Shown piece by piece: positions 1-12,759 of a DNA stretch of 64,000 bases. The position numbers and the translations under genes are program-made. The stretch is from contig OY365811.1 of assembly GCA_959347315.1 (NCBI GenBank), positions 43,773,572-43,837,571 on the forward strand. Direction: 5' to 3'. The notes beneath the pieces are model-generated. The model was not told the DNA's origin. It saw nothing but the letters and a program-made list of their open reading frames with translations, and searched no databases. Source of the stretch: Bimastos eiseni. Lineage: Eukaryota; Annelida; Clitellata; Crassiclitellata; Lumbricidae. The stretch's first letter is position 1; each line of letters begins with the position of its first letter.

Positions 1-450
1 AGACAGAGACACAGAGAGAAAGAGAGAGAGTCAGATTTGGCGACATGGCAAGGTCGTGAGTAGTTGAGAGTGTCTTTGTCAACGCGGGAAGAGAGGTTGG
101 TAGACGAAGAGTTAATCATTGAAGCATGAAGAAAGTGAGGTTAGAGTTCAATAAGGCGTGACACGTCTAAAGTCACGCTTTGTGTTCGCCTGAGTGGAGT
201 ACCAGATCCGATTGCCTTTTGAACTGGTTTCAGATTCATTGTAATATAACCTCGGATCTAATTAGCCCTGCATGTGATCGTAGAATGAGCAACTAAGTAA
301 GAGAGAGTGAGACAGACAGATTGACAAGGAGAAAGACTAAGGGATAGAAACACGGAAACATGCATTGAGTGAAGCAGTCTCTGCCTCACGTAAAATAGTT
401 TGTCTCCCATCCTCCTCCAGTTCGTCATGTCAGATATCCAAAGGAGACTC
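1..450. other. No gene seen
   Basis: Mixed sequence with short GA-rich and CAGA-rich patches at 1-30 and 300-340. No exon or RNA gene is recognisable. Confidence 0.5.
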
Positions 451-457
451 TGTCTCT

Positions 458-737
<280 letters not shown>

Positions 738-1365
738 GACTCCGGACTGATCCTTTCGTAGGTCAAGTTCTTTCATCCATTCCATAGTTCCATGTCATTC
801 ACATCGTATTTTCTGATTCATACACAGCAATCAACTTCCCAAATCCCTTCTCCTCTGTCTTCCGAACCCTATTTCTACAGAGCTGCTCTTCCCATGTCTA
901 CTGCTTCTGTTTCTATCTGTGGCTGTCTAGACATATCCGTTGATCAAACGATCTATCGTTTGTCCTGTATTTCAGGAAACTAATTGATATGGCGCCACAT
1001 CTACCAACCGCTCTAAGCAAGAGATCAGCGAATAGCTATCACCTTATTCATCAGTCCTTCCCCATCCCCTCTCTCACCCTCCTCTTCCTCCCTCGTTTTG
1101 TTCAGGCCTTCTCGCTCCCTGTTGACGCCCACCCAACCGTCGAGGCGCATCTATGTGTCTAATATGCGAGGCAAATTGGCGCCCGTGGAGGTCTGACGCC
1201 GCATAAGCATCTTCTGCGTTGGCTCCCAGGCGACGAACATGCTGAATGTTTGATGTGCTATATAATTCTAGGTCCGGCTTAGAGCGAATATTGTCGATGA
1301 GTGGATGAACCTAGGAGAGCTCTTTGGCAGATGATTAGGGGATGGAAGGAGAGGAAACATAGCAC

Positions 1366-1408
<43 letters not shown>

Positions 1409-2900
1409 AACAGACAGACACAGACACAGACACAGACAGAGAAAGAGACAGAGAGAGAGACAGAGAGAGACAGAAAGGGAACTGAATGAGAGTGGAAAGG
1501 AGGGAGAGCTCTTTTAATGCGCGACGCCGACGATAATTTGTTTGATGAATAATTGAAGTAAAACCTAAGTTAAATAATGGATGGCTTTTGGCGGACGATG
1601 ATTACACCTCTCGGCAGCAACAATTATTCCATCCAGACTCATCTCCTCTCTCCCTCTCTATCTCCCCTCCGTTGTTCCTTCATCTCTCTACTCCTATCTC
1701 ACACCCTGTATCCCTCTCTCCCTTCCTTCCTCTCTTCTTCCATCTCTCCTTCCCTCTCTCTCTTCATCTCTCTCTCTCTCCATCTCTCTCTCCCTTCCTC
1801 CTTTCTAACTTCATCTCTCCCTTCCTCCCTTTCTTCAACCCTCTCTACCTCCCTCCCTCTCTCCTTCCATCTCTTCCTTACACCCTCTTTCCATCCCTCT
1901 TCCACCTCTTCCTTCCTCCCTGTATCCTTCCATCTCTCCCTTCCTCCCTGTATCCTTCCATCTCTCCCTTCCTCCCTCTCTCCTTCCATCTCTCCTTTAT
2001 TCGATGCGTCTATCCATCTCTCATACTCGACTGTTGCATTAGAACAGATGTGTCAGTTAGAGATGCGTTAATTACGTCGTCACATGGACAGGAACGTGAA
2101 CAGCGGTGAAAAGTGGTCACCTGCATGTCCGGCACCTATGGGACATCCTCCACCTACTTCCTGCTCTCCGCCCCATCCTCCTCTCCATTCTACTTCCCAT
2201 CCTCTTCCAACATGCTCCGCCTTCTCCCCATCTTTCACCCATTCTCCCCCAATCCTCCGCCCATCGTCCTCCACATTCTCCTCCTCCTCTCTATCCATCA
2301 CTTTTAAATAAACCATAACTACCCGCTCCGTCCTCGTCATGGAGATGAGCCCTGTAATACAATCTTCTAATGGAAGACGACGACAATTATACGAGCATAG
2401 AACGCCAGACAAGATAAACAAATGCTATATGCGATATACATAGGGTGGTGGATGATGCTAGATGCGGGATACAGGTTAAGGTCAAACAGGGTTATTGTTT
2501 GAGAATTTCTTACTGGAAGAATTCCGATTTCAAATGTTTACCGCATCTTCCGCAGCAGAAATTATTACTCCATGCGGCTATGCCTGGTGTGGCAGAATCT
2601 TTCGCCACAGAAGCTCCATGCCTCTACTCTATAACTATAGCGGTATGACTGTGTTGCGTTCTTACGTCATTATTATTTTCATCATAGTAAGTTCTTGTAG
2701 TGGCTTTTCCGTCCTGTCCACGATCCAAGTCATTAGAATAATTATTAATGAACGATAAACAAAATTAATAATATAGTCACTAAAGGCGGATCCGAAGGGG
2801 TCGGGTCATGCATTCAGCGGGTCAGGTCGAGTCGGGTCAGATATGTGACTTCATAAGGCGGGTTAATTTTTGATGGGTCGGGTCAAGAAAATCTAAAACT
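738..2900. repeat. Gene-free stretch with GA and pyrimidine-rich tracts
   Basis: A (GA)n tract lies at about 1370-1480, followed by CAGACA repeats. Bases 1620-2000 are strongly pyrimidine-rich on the + strand with an irregular 15-25-bp CCTTCCTCC-type periodicity. Bases 2790-2890 hold a GGGTCGGGTC-type patch. No exon is recognisable. Confidence 0.6.
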
Positions 2901-3216
2901 CTGATATGTCTATGTCTCTCTCTGTATGTCTGTGTCTTTCTATATAGCAATGTCTCCCTCTCTATGCCTATATCGCTCTCTATGCCTGTGTCTCTGCCTG
3001 TCTGCCTATGTATATGCCTGCATGTCTCACTCTATATGCTTATGTCTCTGTCTGTGTGTCTATGTCTGGAAGAATTTGTTGACAACTGAATGTAATAATT
3101 GTGACTTCATCCATTCGTTATTCTGTTCCACTCTTTCTGTTACCCCCCAGGTCACTTATCCGGCGACTTTTCCTCAATTATTGACCAATATCTCCTCCTC
3201 CTTCTCCTACCTCTAC

Positions 3217-4655
3217 CATTCGGTCGGTCGTTCGGTCGTTCGGTGGATTCGGTCGGTCGGTCGTTCAGTGGGTGGGTGAGTTGGTCGTTCGTTCGTTCGG
3301 TCGGTCGGTCGGTCGGTCGTTCGTTCGTTTGTTCGGTCGGTCGGTCGTTCGTTAGTTTGTTCGGTCGGTCGGTCGTTCGTTCGTTCGTTCGTTCGTTCGT
3401 TCGTTCGGTCGGTCGGTCGGTCGTTCGTTCGTTTGTTCGGTCGGTCGGTCGGTCGGTCGGTCGGTCGTTCGGTGGATTCGGTCGGTCGGTCGTTCAGTGG
3501 GTGGGTGAGTTGGTCGTTCGTTCGTTCGGTCGGTCGGTCGGTCGGTCGGTCGTTCGTTCGTTTGTTCGGTCGGTCGGTCGGTCGGTCGTTCGTTAGTTTG
3601 TTCGGTCGGTCGGTCGTTCGTTCGTTCGTTCGTTCGTTCGTTCGTTCGGTCGGTCGGTCGGTCGGTCGTTCGTTCGTTTGTTCGGTCGGTCGGTCGGTCG
3701 GTCGGTCGTTCGTTCGTTTGTTCGGTCGGTCGGTCGTTCGTTCGTTCGTTCGTTCGTTTGTTCGGTCGGTCGGTCGTTCGTTCGTTTGTTCGGTCGGTCG
3801 GTCGTTCGTTCGTTTGTTCGGTCGGTCGGTCGTTCGTTCGTTCGTTCGTTCGTTCGTTCGGTCGGTCGGTCGGTCGGTCGTTCGTTCGTTTGTTCGGTCG
3901 GTCGGTCGGTCGGTCGGTCGTTCGTTCGTTTGTTCGGTCGGTCGGTCGGTCGGTCGGTCGTTCGTTCGTTTGTTCGGTCGGTCGGTCGTTCGTTCGTTCG
4001 TTCGTTCGTTTGTTCGGTCGGTCGGTCGTTCGTTCGTTTGTTCGGTCGGTCGGTCGTTCGTTCGTTTGTTCGGTCGGTCGGTCGTTCGTTCGTTTGTTCG
4101 GTCGGTCGGTCGGTCGGTCGTTCGTTCGTTTGTTCGGTCGGTCGGTCGTTCGTTCGTTTGTTCGGTCGGTCGGTCGTTCGTTCGTTTGTTCGGTCGGTCG
4201 GTCGTTCGTTCGTTTGTTCGGTCGGTCGGTCGGTCGGTCGTTCGTTCGTTTGTTCGGTCGGTCGGTCGTTCGTTCGTTTGTTCGGTCGGTCGGTCGTTCG
4301 TTCGTTTGTTCGGTCGGTCGGTCGGTCGTTCGTTTGTTTGTTCGGTCGGTCGGTCGGTCGTTCGTTCGTTTGTTCGGTCGGTCGGTCGTTCGTTCGTTTG
4401 TTCGGTCGGTCGGTCGTTCGTTCGTTTGTTCGGTCGGTCGTTCGTTAGTTTGTTCGGTCGGTCGGTCGGTCGTTCGTTCGTTCGTTCGTTCGTTTGTTCG
4501 GTCGGTCGGTCGGTCGTTCGTTCGTTCGTTCGTTCGTTTGTTCGGTCGGTCGTTCGTTCGTTCGTTCGTTCGTTTGTTCGGTCGGTCGGTCGTTCGTTCG
4601 TTTGTTCGGTCGTTCGTTCGTTCGTTCGTTCGGTCGGTCGGTCGGTCGTTTATTT
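3217..4655. repeat. (GGTC)n/(GTTC)n satellite-like block, about 1.4 kb
   Basis: Runs of GGTC alternate with runs of GTTC and occasional GTTT in a higher-order pattern. A 60-75-bp super-unit (GGTC run, two GTTC, GTTT, next GGTC run) recurs many times, and the segment at about 3240-3360 recurs at 3470-3600. The block is open in several frames on both strands, giving peptides up to 574 residues of FGRSVGRS or TDRPNKRTN type, which are artefacts of the 4-bp period. Confidence 0.95.
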
Positions 4656-4939
4656 CTGTCTCTGTTTCAATCACTTTCTTTCTGTCTCTGTGTTTCTCTT
4701 TCTGTTTGTGTCTGTCTCTCTCCATTTTTTGTCCTTTTTTCTCTGTATTTGTTTTCCTAACTGCGTCTCTCTGTTTCTGTCTCTGTCTCTGTCGCTCTGT
4801 CTCTTTCTTTCTCTCTCTCTCTCTCTCTGTCTTTGTCTCTGTCTCTGTCTTTCTCTCTCTCTGTCTCTTTCTTTCTCTCTGTCTCTCTCTGTCTCTCTGT
4901 ATTTGTCTTGGTCTTTCTATCTTTGTCTCTCTCTTTCTG

Positions 4940-4972
<33 letters not shown>

Positions 4973-5180
4973 TTCTCTCTCTCTGTATTTGTCTCTGTCT
5001 TTCTCTATCTTTGCCTATGTCCTTCTGTTATTGTCATGTTCTCTATGTCTCTGTCCTTATCTTTCTGTGTTTCTCTGTCTCTCTTAATCTTTCTCTTTTT
5101 TGTCTCTTTATCTCTGTCTCCTCTTACTCCTGTATGTCTTCATCTTTCCTACCTTAGTTTTCCTTCGTTTGTTTTCTCTC
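4656..5180. repeat. TCTGTCTCT-type pyrimidine-rich tract
   Basis: Degenerate TCTG/TCTC repeat continuing from the GGTC block, without a fixed long unit. No gene. Confidence 0.85.
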
Positions 5181-5430
5181 TTTATCTTTGATATTCGTCT
5201 CTTCGATCCATACTTCCTCCGTCTATTCCGCGTTGACACGGACTCGATGCCTCGATGTCTGGCTCCACCACCACCTCCTCCTCCTCCTTCGGCTGCTGGT
5301 GGTGGTGATGATGATGACGATGCTGTTGCTGACGTATCGGGTATCTTCATCGTCGGATACAATGGTCATCGGTGCATTGTATGCGTTAATGTAACCAGGA
5401 ATACACGAGATAATGGTTATGGTGATGATT

Positions 5431-5447
5431 GCGATGATGACGCTGAC

Positions 5448-5509
<62 letters not shown>

Positions 5510-5518
5510 CGACGACGA
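5431..5518. repeat. (GAT)n trinucleotide repeat
   Basis: A run of GAT with GAC interruptions at the ends. The poly-Asp and poly-Met frames are shadows of the repeat. Confidence 0.93.
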
Positions 5519-5765
5519 TTCCTAGGAATTGCTATCGACGCCAGCTTCAGCACCAGACGATGAGGGAAAAAGATACTAAGGGAGGGACGGACGGAGAGAC
5601 GGAGGGAGGGACGATTCGACTGAGTTAGCTTCGCTGCGGATGTTGATTCTTCTTGCCAATCTCAGGTTCAACTAAACGCTCGCCCTTGTCATGCACGTCC
5701 GCCCATACGGTCTGTCTCTCTGTCTGTCTGTCTCTCTGTCTGTATATCTCTGTCGATATGTTTGG

Positions 5766-5831
<66 letters not shown>
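5766..5831. repeat. (TG)n dinucleotide repeat
   Basis: About 33 uninterrupted TG units ending at TCTGG. Confidence 0.97.
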
Positions 5832-5832
<1 letters not shown>

Positions 5833-6198
5833 TGGTCTCGCCTATCGTCGTGCGGAAAGCGATTGATTAACTAGGGCGGTGACGTTATATGAACGCTTTG
5901 CGTACAAAGACGAGGAAACAAAGAAGGGGGAAGGGAGATGGAGGAGGAGGAGGAATAGAAGAGGAAGAAGGGAAGATGAAAGGTGAGAAGAAGGAAAAGG
6001 AGGAGGACGCAGAGATGGTGACGAAGGGGGAGGAGGAGGGAAAGGTGGCATTTTCTTCCTATCACTTCCTCGTTTGTGTTCTGCATCCCACTTCTTTCTG
6101 TCGATATAAGCGCCGTGCTAAGCGTTCACGAGAAAGGCATATTATATATCAACGGAGACTTCTGGCTCGGTGTCCGAACGGAGCAACCTAGTTGCAGG

Positions 6199-6238
<40 letters not shown>

Positions 6239-6300
6239 CTCTCTCTCTCTCTCTCTCATTATATATATGTATATATATATATATCTGTCTCTCTGTCAGT
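6199..6300. repeat. (TC)n and (TA)n repeat cluster
   Basis: Two TC runs separated by a T8 run, then a short TA-rich patch. Confidence 0.9.
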
Positions 6301-6340
6301 GAGTGAGTGAGTAAGTGAGTGCGTGATGAGTCTTAACGAT

Positions 6341-6512
6341 ACTCATCGAATGTGAGATGTCGTTGTCGTCGTCTTAACCAGTCGATACGAGCGATGACCC
6401 TAACCCTATAACCCTAGCTGACTTAACAGCGCCACATGAGCAATGGAACCTCCCCACAGCAAAGAAATTGAGATAATTACATCCTTTGGTGATTCAATTT
6501 TGTCATCCATCT
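6341..6512. repeat. Dispersed repeat, copy 1, with telomere-like CCCTATAA core
   Basis: About 170 bp from TCATCGAATGTGAGATGTCG to GGTGATTCAAT, containing CCCTAACCCTATAACCCTAG. A near-identical copy lies at 9531-9694, and both are preceded by GAGTGAGTGAGT. It is probably an interspersed element of unknown class. Confidence 0.75.
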
Positions 6513-6533
6513 GTCTGTCCGTCCGTCTCTCTA

Positions 6534-6584
<51 letters not shown>

Positions 6585-6733
6585 AACTCTTTCTCTGTCT
6601 CCATATATATATATGTATATATATGTATATGTATATATTTATATATCTGTCTCTTTGTCTCTATCTCTCTCTATCTTTCTTTCTCTTTGTCTCTCTCTGT
6701 CTTTCTGTCTCCATCTCCATCTCTCTGTCTCTC

Positions 6734-6764
<31 letters not shown>

Positions 6765-6962
6765 CTCTCTCTCTCTATATATATATATAGATATATATAT
6801 ATATATATCCATCTTTACCTCTCTGTCTCTCTCTGTCTCTCTCTGTCTCTATTTCTCTTGCTCTCTCTCTCTGTCCCCCCTCTCTCTATCTATATATATA
6901 TATATCCATTTTTATCTCTCTGTCTCTCTCTCTATCTATCTATCAGTCTATCTATCTATCAG

Positions 6963-7033
<71 letters not shown>

Positions 7034-7040
7034 CTCCATT
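6513..7040. repeat. CTGT/CT/TA microsatellite cluster
   Basis: Alternating (CTGT)n, (CT)n and (TA)n tracts, ending in an almost pure CT run at about 6965-7029. No gene. Confidence 0.93.
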
Positions 7041-7346
7041 AGGCGGCGTCGTTCGATGTCATTATGCGGTGGACGATGCGTGAGAGGAGTTGACAGAGGC
7101 AGAGACGCAGAGACACCGTAGAACGAACGGACGGACGGACGGAAGGTGGTAGAGGTGGGACAGAGGCAGAGACAGACAGAGGCTGACAGACAGACAGTCA
7201 GAGACATAGATAGACACAGAGAGATAGAGAAAGAGACACAGAGAGACAGGGAAAGAGACATAGATAGATAGATAGAGACAGGGGAGGGACAGAGATGGAG
7301 ACAGGGAGGCATAGCGAGATGGAGGGGAAGATGAAGGCGATCAGAG

Positions 7347-7416
7347 TATGGTTTATGGTTTATGGTTTATGGTTTATGGTTTATGGTTTATGGTTTATGG
7401 TTTATGGTTTATGGTT
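7347..7416. repeat. Heptamer repeat (TATGGTT)10
   Basis: Ten uninterrupted copies of a 7-bp unit, TATGGTT in one phase. The length is telomere-like, but the unit differs from TTAGGG and the array is internal. Confidence 0.95.
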
Positions 7417-8219
7417 GAAGAGAGTGGACTACATCTTCCGAGATGACTGAATCGAACATTATAGTACTCTGACTTCTTAAGACTTTGATTTCTTAAGACT
7501 CAGACTTCCTAGGACTCTGACTTAGAGCAGTTGAAGAAGACAACGCTAAGAACAACGGCGACAACCAAAGTGACAACAAGTACGGACACAGAAGCAGAGA
7601 GAAGAGGGAAGAAATAGAGAGACAGAAGGCAGCACAGGCGATAGGAACAACAGAGACACGGTTTTTACCTTGCGTTCTGACCATTGACTGAACAAAGGCA
7701 ACTATTCAGGAGGACATCACCAGAGAGAGAGAGAGAGAGAAGAAGAGAGAGAAGAAGAGAGAGAAGAAGAGAGAGAGGTATCAAATGAGACAGAGGAGGG
7801 CATCAACACATCACAAGAGAGAGACAACTGCTCATACAGAGGTACGGAACTATCTAATCTTGACAATTGGTATTTATTTAACACCAATAGATTCAATGCT
7901 TTCGATGAGTCGATCGCCTTCTTATTAAGTGCAAACGCATGGAACCATTCAGTAAATCGTTCGGTCGTTCTGCCTGTCTGTCCGTCTGTCTGTCCGTTCG
8001 TCCTTTTGTATGACTGTCCATTTGTCTGTCTTTCGGTTGGTATGTCTGCTGAATTCGATCAATTCCTTCGTTCTGTTTTGGCCAAATCGCACATCTTCTC
8101 AATCATTGAAGACTTTAGTCGTTTCTTCAGATGTCCTTATTTTGCTAATTCGTCGCAATCTCTTATCGTCTTCTGCTTTGATTTAATGCATTCTATTCTA
8201 AGGAGTGTATGCGAAGAAA

Positions 8220-8905
8220 TTGGAAATGAAGAGAGACAGACAGACAGACAGACTGGGACAGAGAGAGAGACACATAGAGAGAGAGAGGGAGAGAGAGACA
8301 GAGAGCGGGAGAGAGACAGACAAAACATACAGACAGACAGAGACGGAAAGATAGAGACAAATTGAAGAGAGAGAGAGAGAGAGAGAGAAGGAGAGAGAGA
8401 CATAGAGAAAGAGAGATACAAAGAGACAGACAGACAAACAGACAGACAGATTGGGACGGAGAGAGATACATAGAGAGAGACGGAGGGAGAGAGGAAGGAA
8501 GAGAGAGAGAAAGAGAGCGGGAGAGAGACAGACAGAACACACAGACAGCCAGAGACAGAGACGGAGAGATAGAGATAGATTGAAAAGATAGAGAGAGAAA
8601 GAGAGGGACAGAGAGGGACAGACAAACACAGAGAAAGAGAGAGACGCATAGATTGAGTGACATAGAGATAGATACAGACATCTAGCAGAAAGACAGAGAG
8701 AGAGAGACAGAGACAGAGAGACTGAAAGAGAGACAGAGAGAGACAGAGACAGAGACAGAGAGACTGAAAGAGAGACACAGAGAGAGAGAGAAGAGAGAGA
8801 CTGAAAGAGAGACAGAGAGAGAGACAGACAGAGAGTGAGAGAGATAGACCGAGAGAGAAAGAGAGAGACAGAGAGAGAGAGAGAAGAGACAGAGACAGAT
8901 ACAGA
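8220..8905. repeat. GA/CAGA purine-rich tract
   Basis: Degenerate GAGA and GACAGACA repeat on the + strand, with two related halves (about 8220-8370 and 8425-8585) that share a longer unit of roughly 200 bp. The long LSLSLS frames on the minus strand are repeat artefacts. Confidence 0.9.
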
Positions 8906-9007
8906 GCGACAATTCCGCAAATCATCTTTCGACGACGAAAGAACGACCTTTGTTGATTAGGGTCTGCTCCAACGACTATTAACAACTTCATTGGCTTTAT
9001 CTCGCCA

Positions 9008-9039
9008 GTTGATGATGATGATGATGACGATGATGATGC

Positions 9040-9085
<46 letters not shown>

Positions 9086-9220
9086 CCTCTAAGTTGCTGC
9101 TGTAGTTCTTGATGACGACGACGATGACAAAAACGACGATGATGATGATGACGACGATGATGAAGGTGATGGATGTTGGTAATGAAATCCCCGTCTTCAT
9201 CATCATCGTCATCATCATGT
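9008..9220. repeat. (GAT)n-rich tract
   Basis: GAT with GAC and GCT interruptions over about 210 bp, densest at 9037-9083. Confidence 0.9.
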
Positions 9221-9530
9221 AAGCGTTGGACATAATATGACAAGTGCACAGATGAAATGAATAAGAGTATGTTTTGTGCATAGAGAGTAGGTCTGTTGTT
9301 GGCGACGCGGATGGTTAACTGCACTCGATACGCTAACAATCCAAGCAACTCTGTTCATTGTTTTAATCCCAATGCGCATGCCCAGCAGCAGCAACAACAA
9401 CAGCTATGACATCTATTGGCGAAAAACCGCCGGGATACATTATGTTGATGGAATGACTGCAAAATGTTGGTGATGAAATCTCAGTGCAAGGTATGTACAT
9501 CGGTGCACAGGAGTGAGTGAGTGAGTGAGT

Positions 9531-9694
9531 GCTCATCGAATGTGAGATGTCGTCGTCGTCGTCTTAACCAGTCGATACGAGCGATGACCCTATAACCCTA
9601 TAACCCTATAACCCTAGCTGACTTAATAGCGATGGAACCTCCCCACAGCAGAGAAATTGAGATAATTACATCCTTTGGTGATTCAATATTGTCA
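9531..9694. repeat. Dispersed repeat, copy 2, with (CCCTATAA)n core
   Basis: The second copy of the element at 6341-6512. It has three CCCTATAA units where copy 1 has fewer, and lacks a short CCACATGAGCA segment found in copy 1. Confidence 0.75.
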
Positions 9695-9699
9695 TCCCT

Positions 9700-10800
9700 A
9701 GTATTCAGTGAGTATACGAATACATTTTTAAACTAATTTTGTCAACCATTTATTTACCTATTATCGCTCGTCTCCCATCATCCGACAGCTTCGTCTATTT
9801 ACAAACAGGTTCTAGAAAATTGTTGATTCAAGAATATTTATTGAAGTAATTTCTGATCTTGTTCACATTTTTATCAGGGCTGAACCTTGCTCCCACTCGG
9901 TATTCGTACCCCTTCGCCTCTTTTCCAGTCGCATTGATGAAGAGCTAAGCAACGCTATTGCATCGAATAGATTGTATCTAATTGACTAGTCTATTGCCGA
10001 TAATGCTGGCAAAATATCGACCCAATTATTGCATAATATGACATTTAATTTCAAAATGAACCGACCTATAAATGTGCTTTGCTTTTTCCATTACTGACCA
10101 CTAATAAGAGAGAAATACCTAATCCTGCAAAACCAAAATGACATTTAATTCTGCCTCTATATGCAAGTAGGAATCCCTCAATGGTAGATAACAGAGATAT
10201 ACAGAGATAGTGTCTCTTTGGCCTATAACTACTCCTTCTATTGTTAGTGTCTCTTTGGTTTATCACTACTCCTTCTATTGTTAATGTCTCTAAGGGAATG
10301 GGGTAAGCAGGGGAGGTTGGTGTAAGGAGTGAGGGTTATGGAGGTGCTGCATGGAGGAGGATAGATAAGAGATCAGCGACTGTTGTAATCGACAACGGAC
10401 AGCGGCTGAGCGAGAAGCAAACAGGCTGAGATGGTAAGACAATCGCATCTTAAGCAGCAGCCGCCGCCATTGTAATCATAGCATCTGATGTTAATTGGAG
10501 CGCGTCGTGTATTCGGTCATGAATTGTTAGACGACGACTTCGACACCGAATGTGTCAGTCTTAGACACAGGCCACGAAGCCATCGGACGGACGAAGACAA
10601 CGAGACACAGATATAGAGAAACAGACGTAGACTGACGTCAAAAACAGATCGAAACGGACATAGATAGACAGAGACACAAAGAAGCAGATGGAGACACACA
10701 AATACAAACAGACAGAGACAGACGAACCAAAACAAATGACAATGGGATGATGAATTTACTCATTCAAAATAAATAGATGATTTTAAACCCAAGGAGCGAA
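9700..10800. other. No gene seen
   Basis: Unique-looking AT-rich to mixed sequence with a CAGA-rich patch at 10.6-10.73 kb. No splice-framed exon is recognisable. Confidence 0.45.
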
Positions 10801-10810
10801 GAGAACCATT

Positions 10811-11071
10811 GTTCGCTCTATCGTTCGTTCTTTCGTTCGTTCTTTCGTTCGTTCTTTCGTTCGTTCTTTCGTTCGTTCTTTCGTTCGTTCTTTCGTTCGT
10901 TCTTTCGTTCGTTCTTTCGTTCGTTCTTTCGTTCGTTCTTTCGTTCGTTCTTTCGTTCGTTCTTTCGTTCGTTCTTTCGCTCGTTCTTTCGTTCGTTCTT
11001 TCGTTCGTTCTTTCGTTCGTTCTTTCGTTCGTTCTTTCGTTCGTTCTTTCGTTCGTTCTTTCGTTCGTTCG
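10811..11071. repeat. (CGTTCGTTCTTT)n 12-bp tandem repeat
   Basis: About 21 copies of CGTTCGTTCTTT with one CGCT variant near 10,980. It is open in several frames with the 4-codon period. Confidence 0.96.
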
Positions 11072-11159
11072 ATGGACGTTGAAAGTGACGTTTAATCTCT
11101 TCCATCTAAACAAAGCCAGAGATTTCGTTCTGTTTGTTTCCGGCGCCATTAATGACCTC

Positions 11160-11925
11160 TCTCTCCCTTCATTATTCCTTCCCTCCCTCCCTCCATCTCT
11201 CCCTCTCTTTCTGTCTCTCTCCTCCCACTCTCTCTGTCTGTCTGTCTCTCTGTCTCTGTCTCTGTCTCTGTCTCTGTCTCTGTCTGTCTGTCTGTCTGAC
11301 TCTCTCTCTCTCTCTCTGTGTCTCCCTTCGTCTCCTCGCTCCAATTTCCCTCTCATCCATTGTCCTCTCTCCTATTGTCTCTTTCTTCCTATGTTCCTCT
11401 CTGCCTACTTTCCCCTCTCCCCTTTTGTTCTCTTCTCCCCCTTCGTCTCCCTCTTTCCTTTCGTCCCTGCTGAATGCACGACCTATTATTACGACGACGG
11501 TCGCCAGAGGCCGTCCTTCGTTCGATACACGCTTACTCCAGTCCCACCTCCCTCCCTCCCTCCACACAAGCGAACTCCCATCATTCCTTCCTTCCTTCTA
11601 TCTCTCCTTCCATCCATCCTCCCTTCCTTCCGTCCCTTCATCCCTTCTTTCATTCCTTCTTTCCTTTTTTCCTTCCTTCCTTTTTCCTTCATTCCCTTCT
11701 TCCTTCCTTCCTTTCTTAATTCCTTCCTTCTTCCTTTCCCTTCTTCCTCCCTTCCATCTTTCCTTCCTTCCTTCTTTGTTTCCCTCCTTCTATTCTTCTT
11801 TTTTCTTCCATCTTCCCTTCCTTTCCCTCGTTCCTCTCTTTCATCTTTCCTTCCTTCCTTCCTTCCTTCCTTCCTTCCTTCCTTCCTTCCTTCCTTCCTT
11901 CCTTCCTTCCTTCCTTCCTTTCTTG
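11160..11925. repeat. Pyrimidine-rich tract ending in (CCTT)n
   Basis: CT-rich sequence, TCTG and CCTT tetranucleotide arrays, with a pure (CCTT)n run at about 11,850-11,920. No gene. Confidence 0.9.
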
Positions 11926-12109
11926 TTTCTTCAGGCGCTGGGGTCACAGCCGATGTCGCGAACAATGACCGCAGCTGAGAGAAGGAAGAGCGACGACTGA
12001 AATACTCTGGTGACCGATTGAAGATCAGAACCACGAGAGATGAGGCGAATGGAGCAAGGAGGCGGAGGCCCCTCCTCTCCTCAGCAACAGCCGTTCGAGT
12101 CCAGCAGGG

Positions 12110-12480
12110 ATTGTGATGAAGGAAAAAGAGGAAGAGGAAGAGGAGGAGGAGGAACAGGAAAAGAAAGAGGGGAAACAGAAGAAGCAGGAGAAGGAAAAGA
12201 AGGAGAGGGCAGGAGGAGGAATAGGAGGAAAAGGAAGAGGAGGTGGTAGAGGCGGAGAAATAGACGGAGGGGAAGAGAAAGTGGAGGAGGAAGATAAGAA
12301 ATGAAAGGAGAATAGGAGGAGGACGAGGAGAAGGAGGAGGAGGAAGAGGACGAAGAAGAGGAGGAAAAAGAGAAAAGAAGGAAGAGAGATAGGAGGAGGA
12401 GGATATAGATAAGGAAGAGGATGGGTAGGTGGGCAGAGGAAGAAGGAGAAAGAAGAGAAGGAGGAGGAGGAAAAATTAAG
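12110..12480. repeat. GGA/GAA purine-rich tract
   Basis: Continuous GAGGA-type sequence up to the assembly gap, which may have been caused by this tract. Confidence 0.85.
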
Positions 12481-12501
12481 TGGGTCATTTGACCCTTCTG
12501 G

Positions 12502-12701
12502 NNNNNNNNNNNNNNNNNNNNNNNNNNNNNNNNNNNNNNNNNNNNNNNNNNNNNNNNNNNNNNNNNNNNNNNNNNNNNNNNNNNNNNNNNNNNNNNNNNN
12601 NNNNNNNNNNNNNNNNNNNNNNNNNNNNNNNNNNNNNNNNNNNNNNNNNNNNNNNNNNNNNNNNNNNNNNNNNNNNNNNNNNNNNNNNNNNNNNNNNNNN
12701 N
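12502..12701. other. Assembly gap of 200 N
   Basis: Exactly 200 unknown bases, a conventional gap size, so the real distance is not known. It separates the purine-rich tract at 12.1-12.5 kb from the candidate coding stretch. Confidence 0.99.
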
Positions 12702-12759
12702 GTTTTACAGCGTTGCGTGTTCTCGAAATGTCCGTCGTTATCGATGCTTCTGCTTCATT

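Noticed and set aside
3352..5157. Open frames of 457 and 574 residues (TDRPNKRTN and FGRSVGRS types)
   Set aside because: They translate the GGTC/GTTC tetranucleotide array, which is open in several frames on both strands because its units contain no stop; there are no splice signals or family features.
6396..6415. True telomere or chromosome end
   Set aside because: Only a few CCCTAA/CCCTATAA units occur, within a block that is duplicated internally at 9.6 kb.
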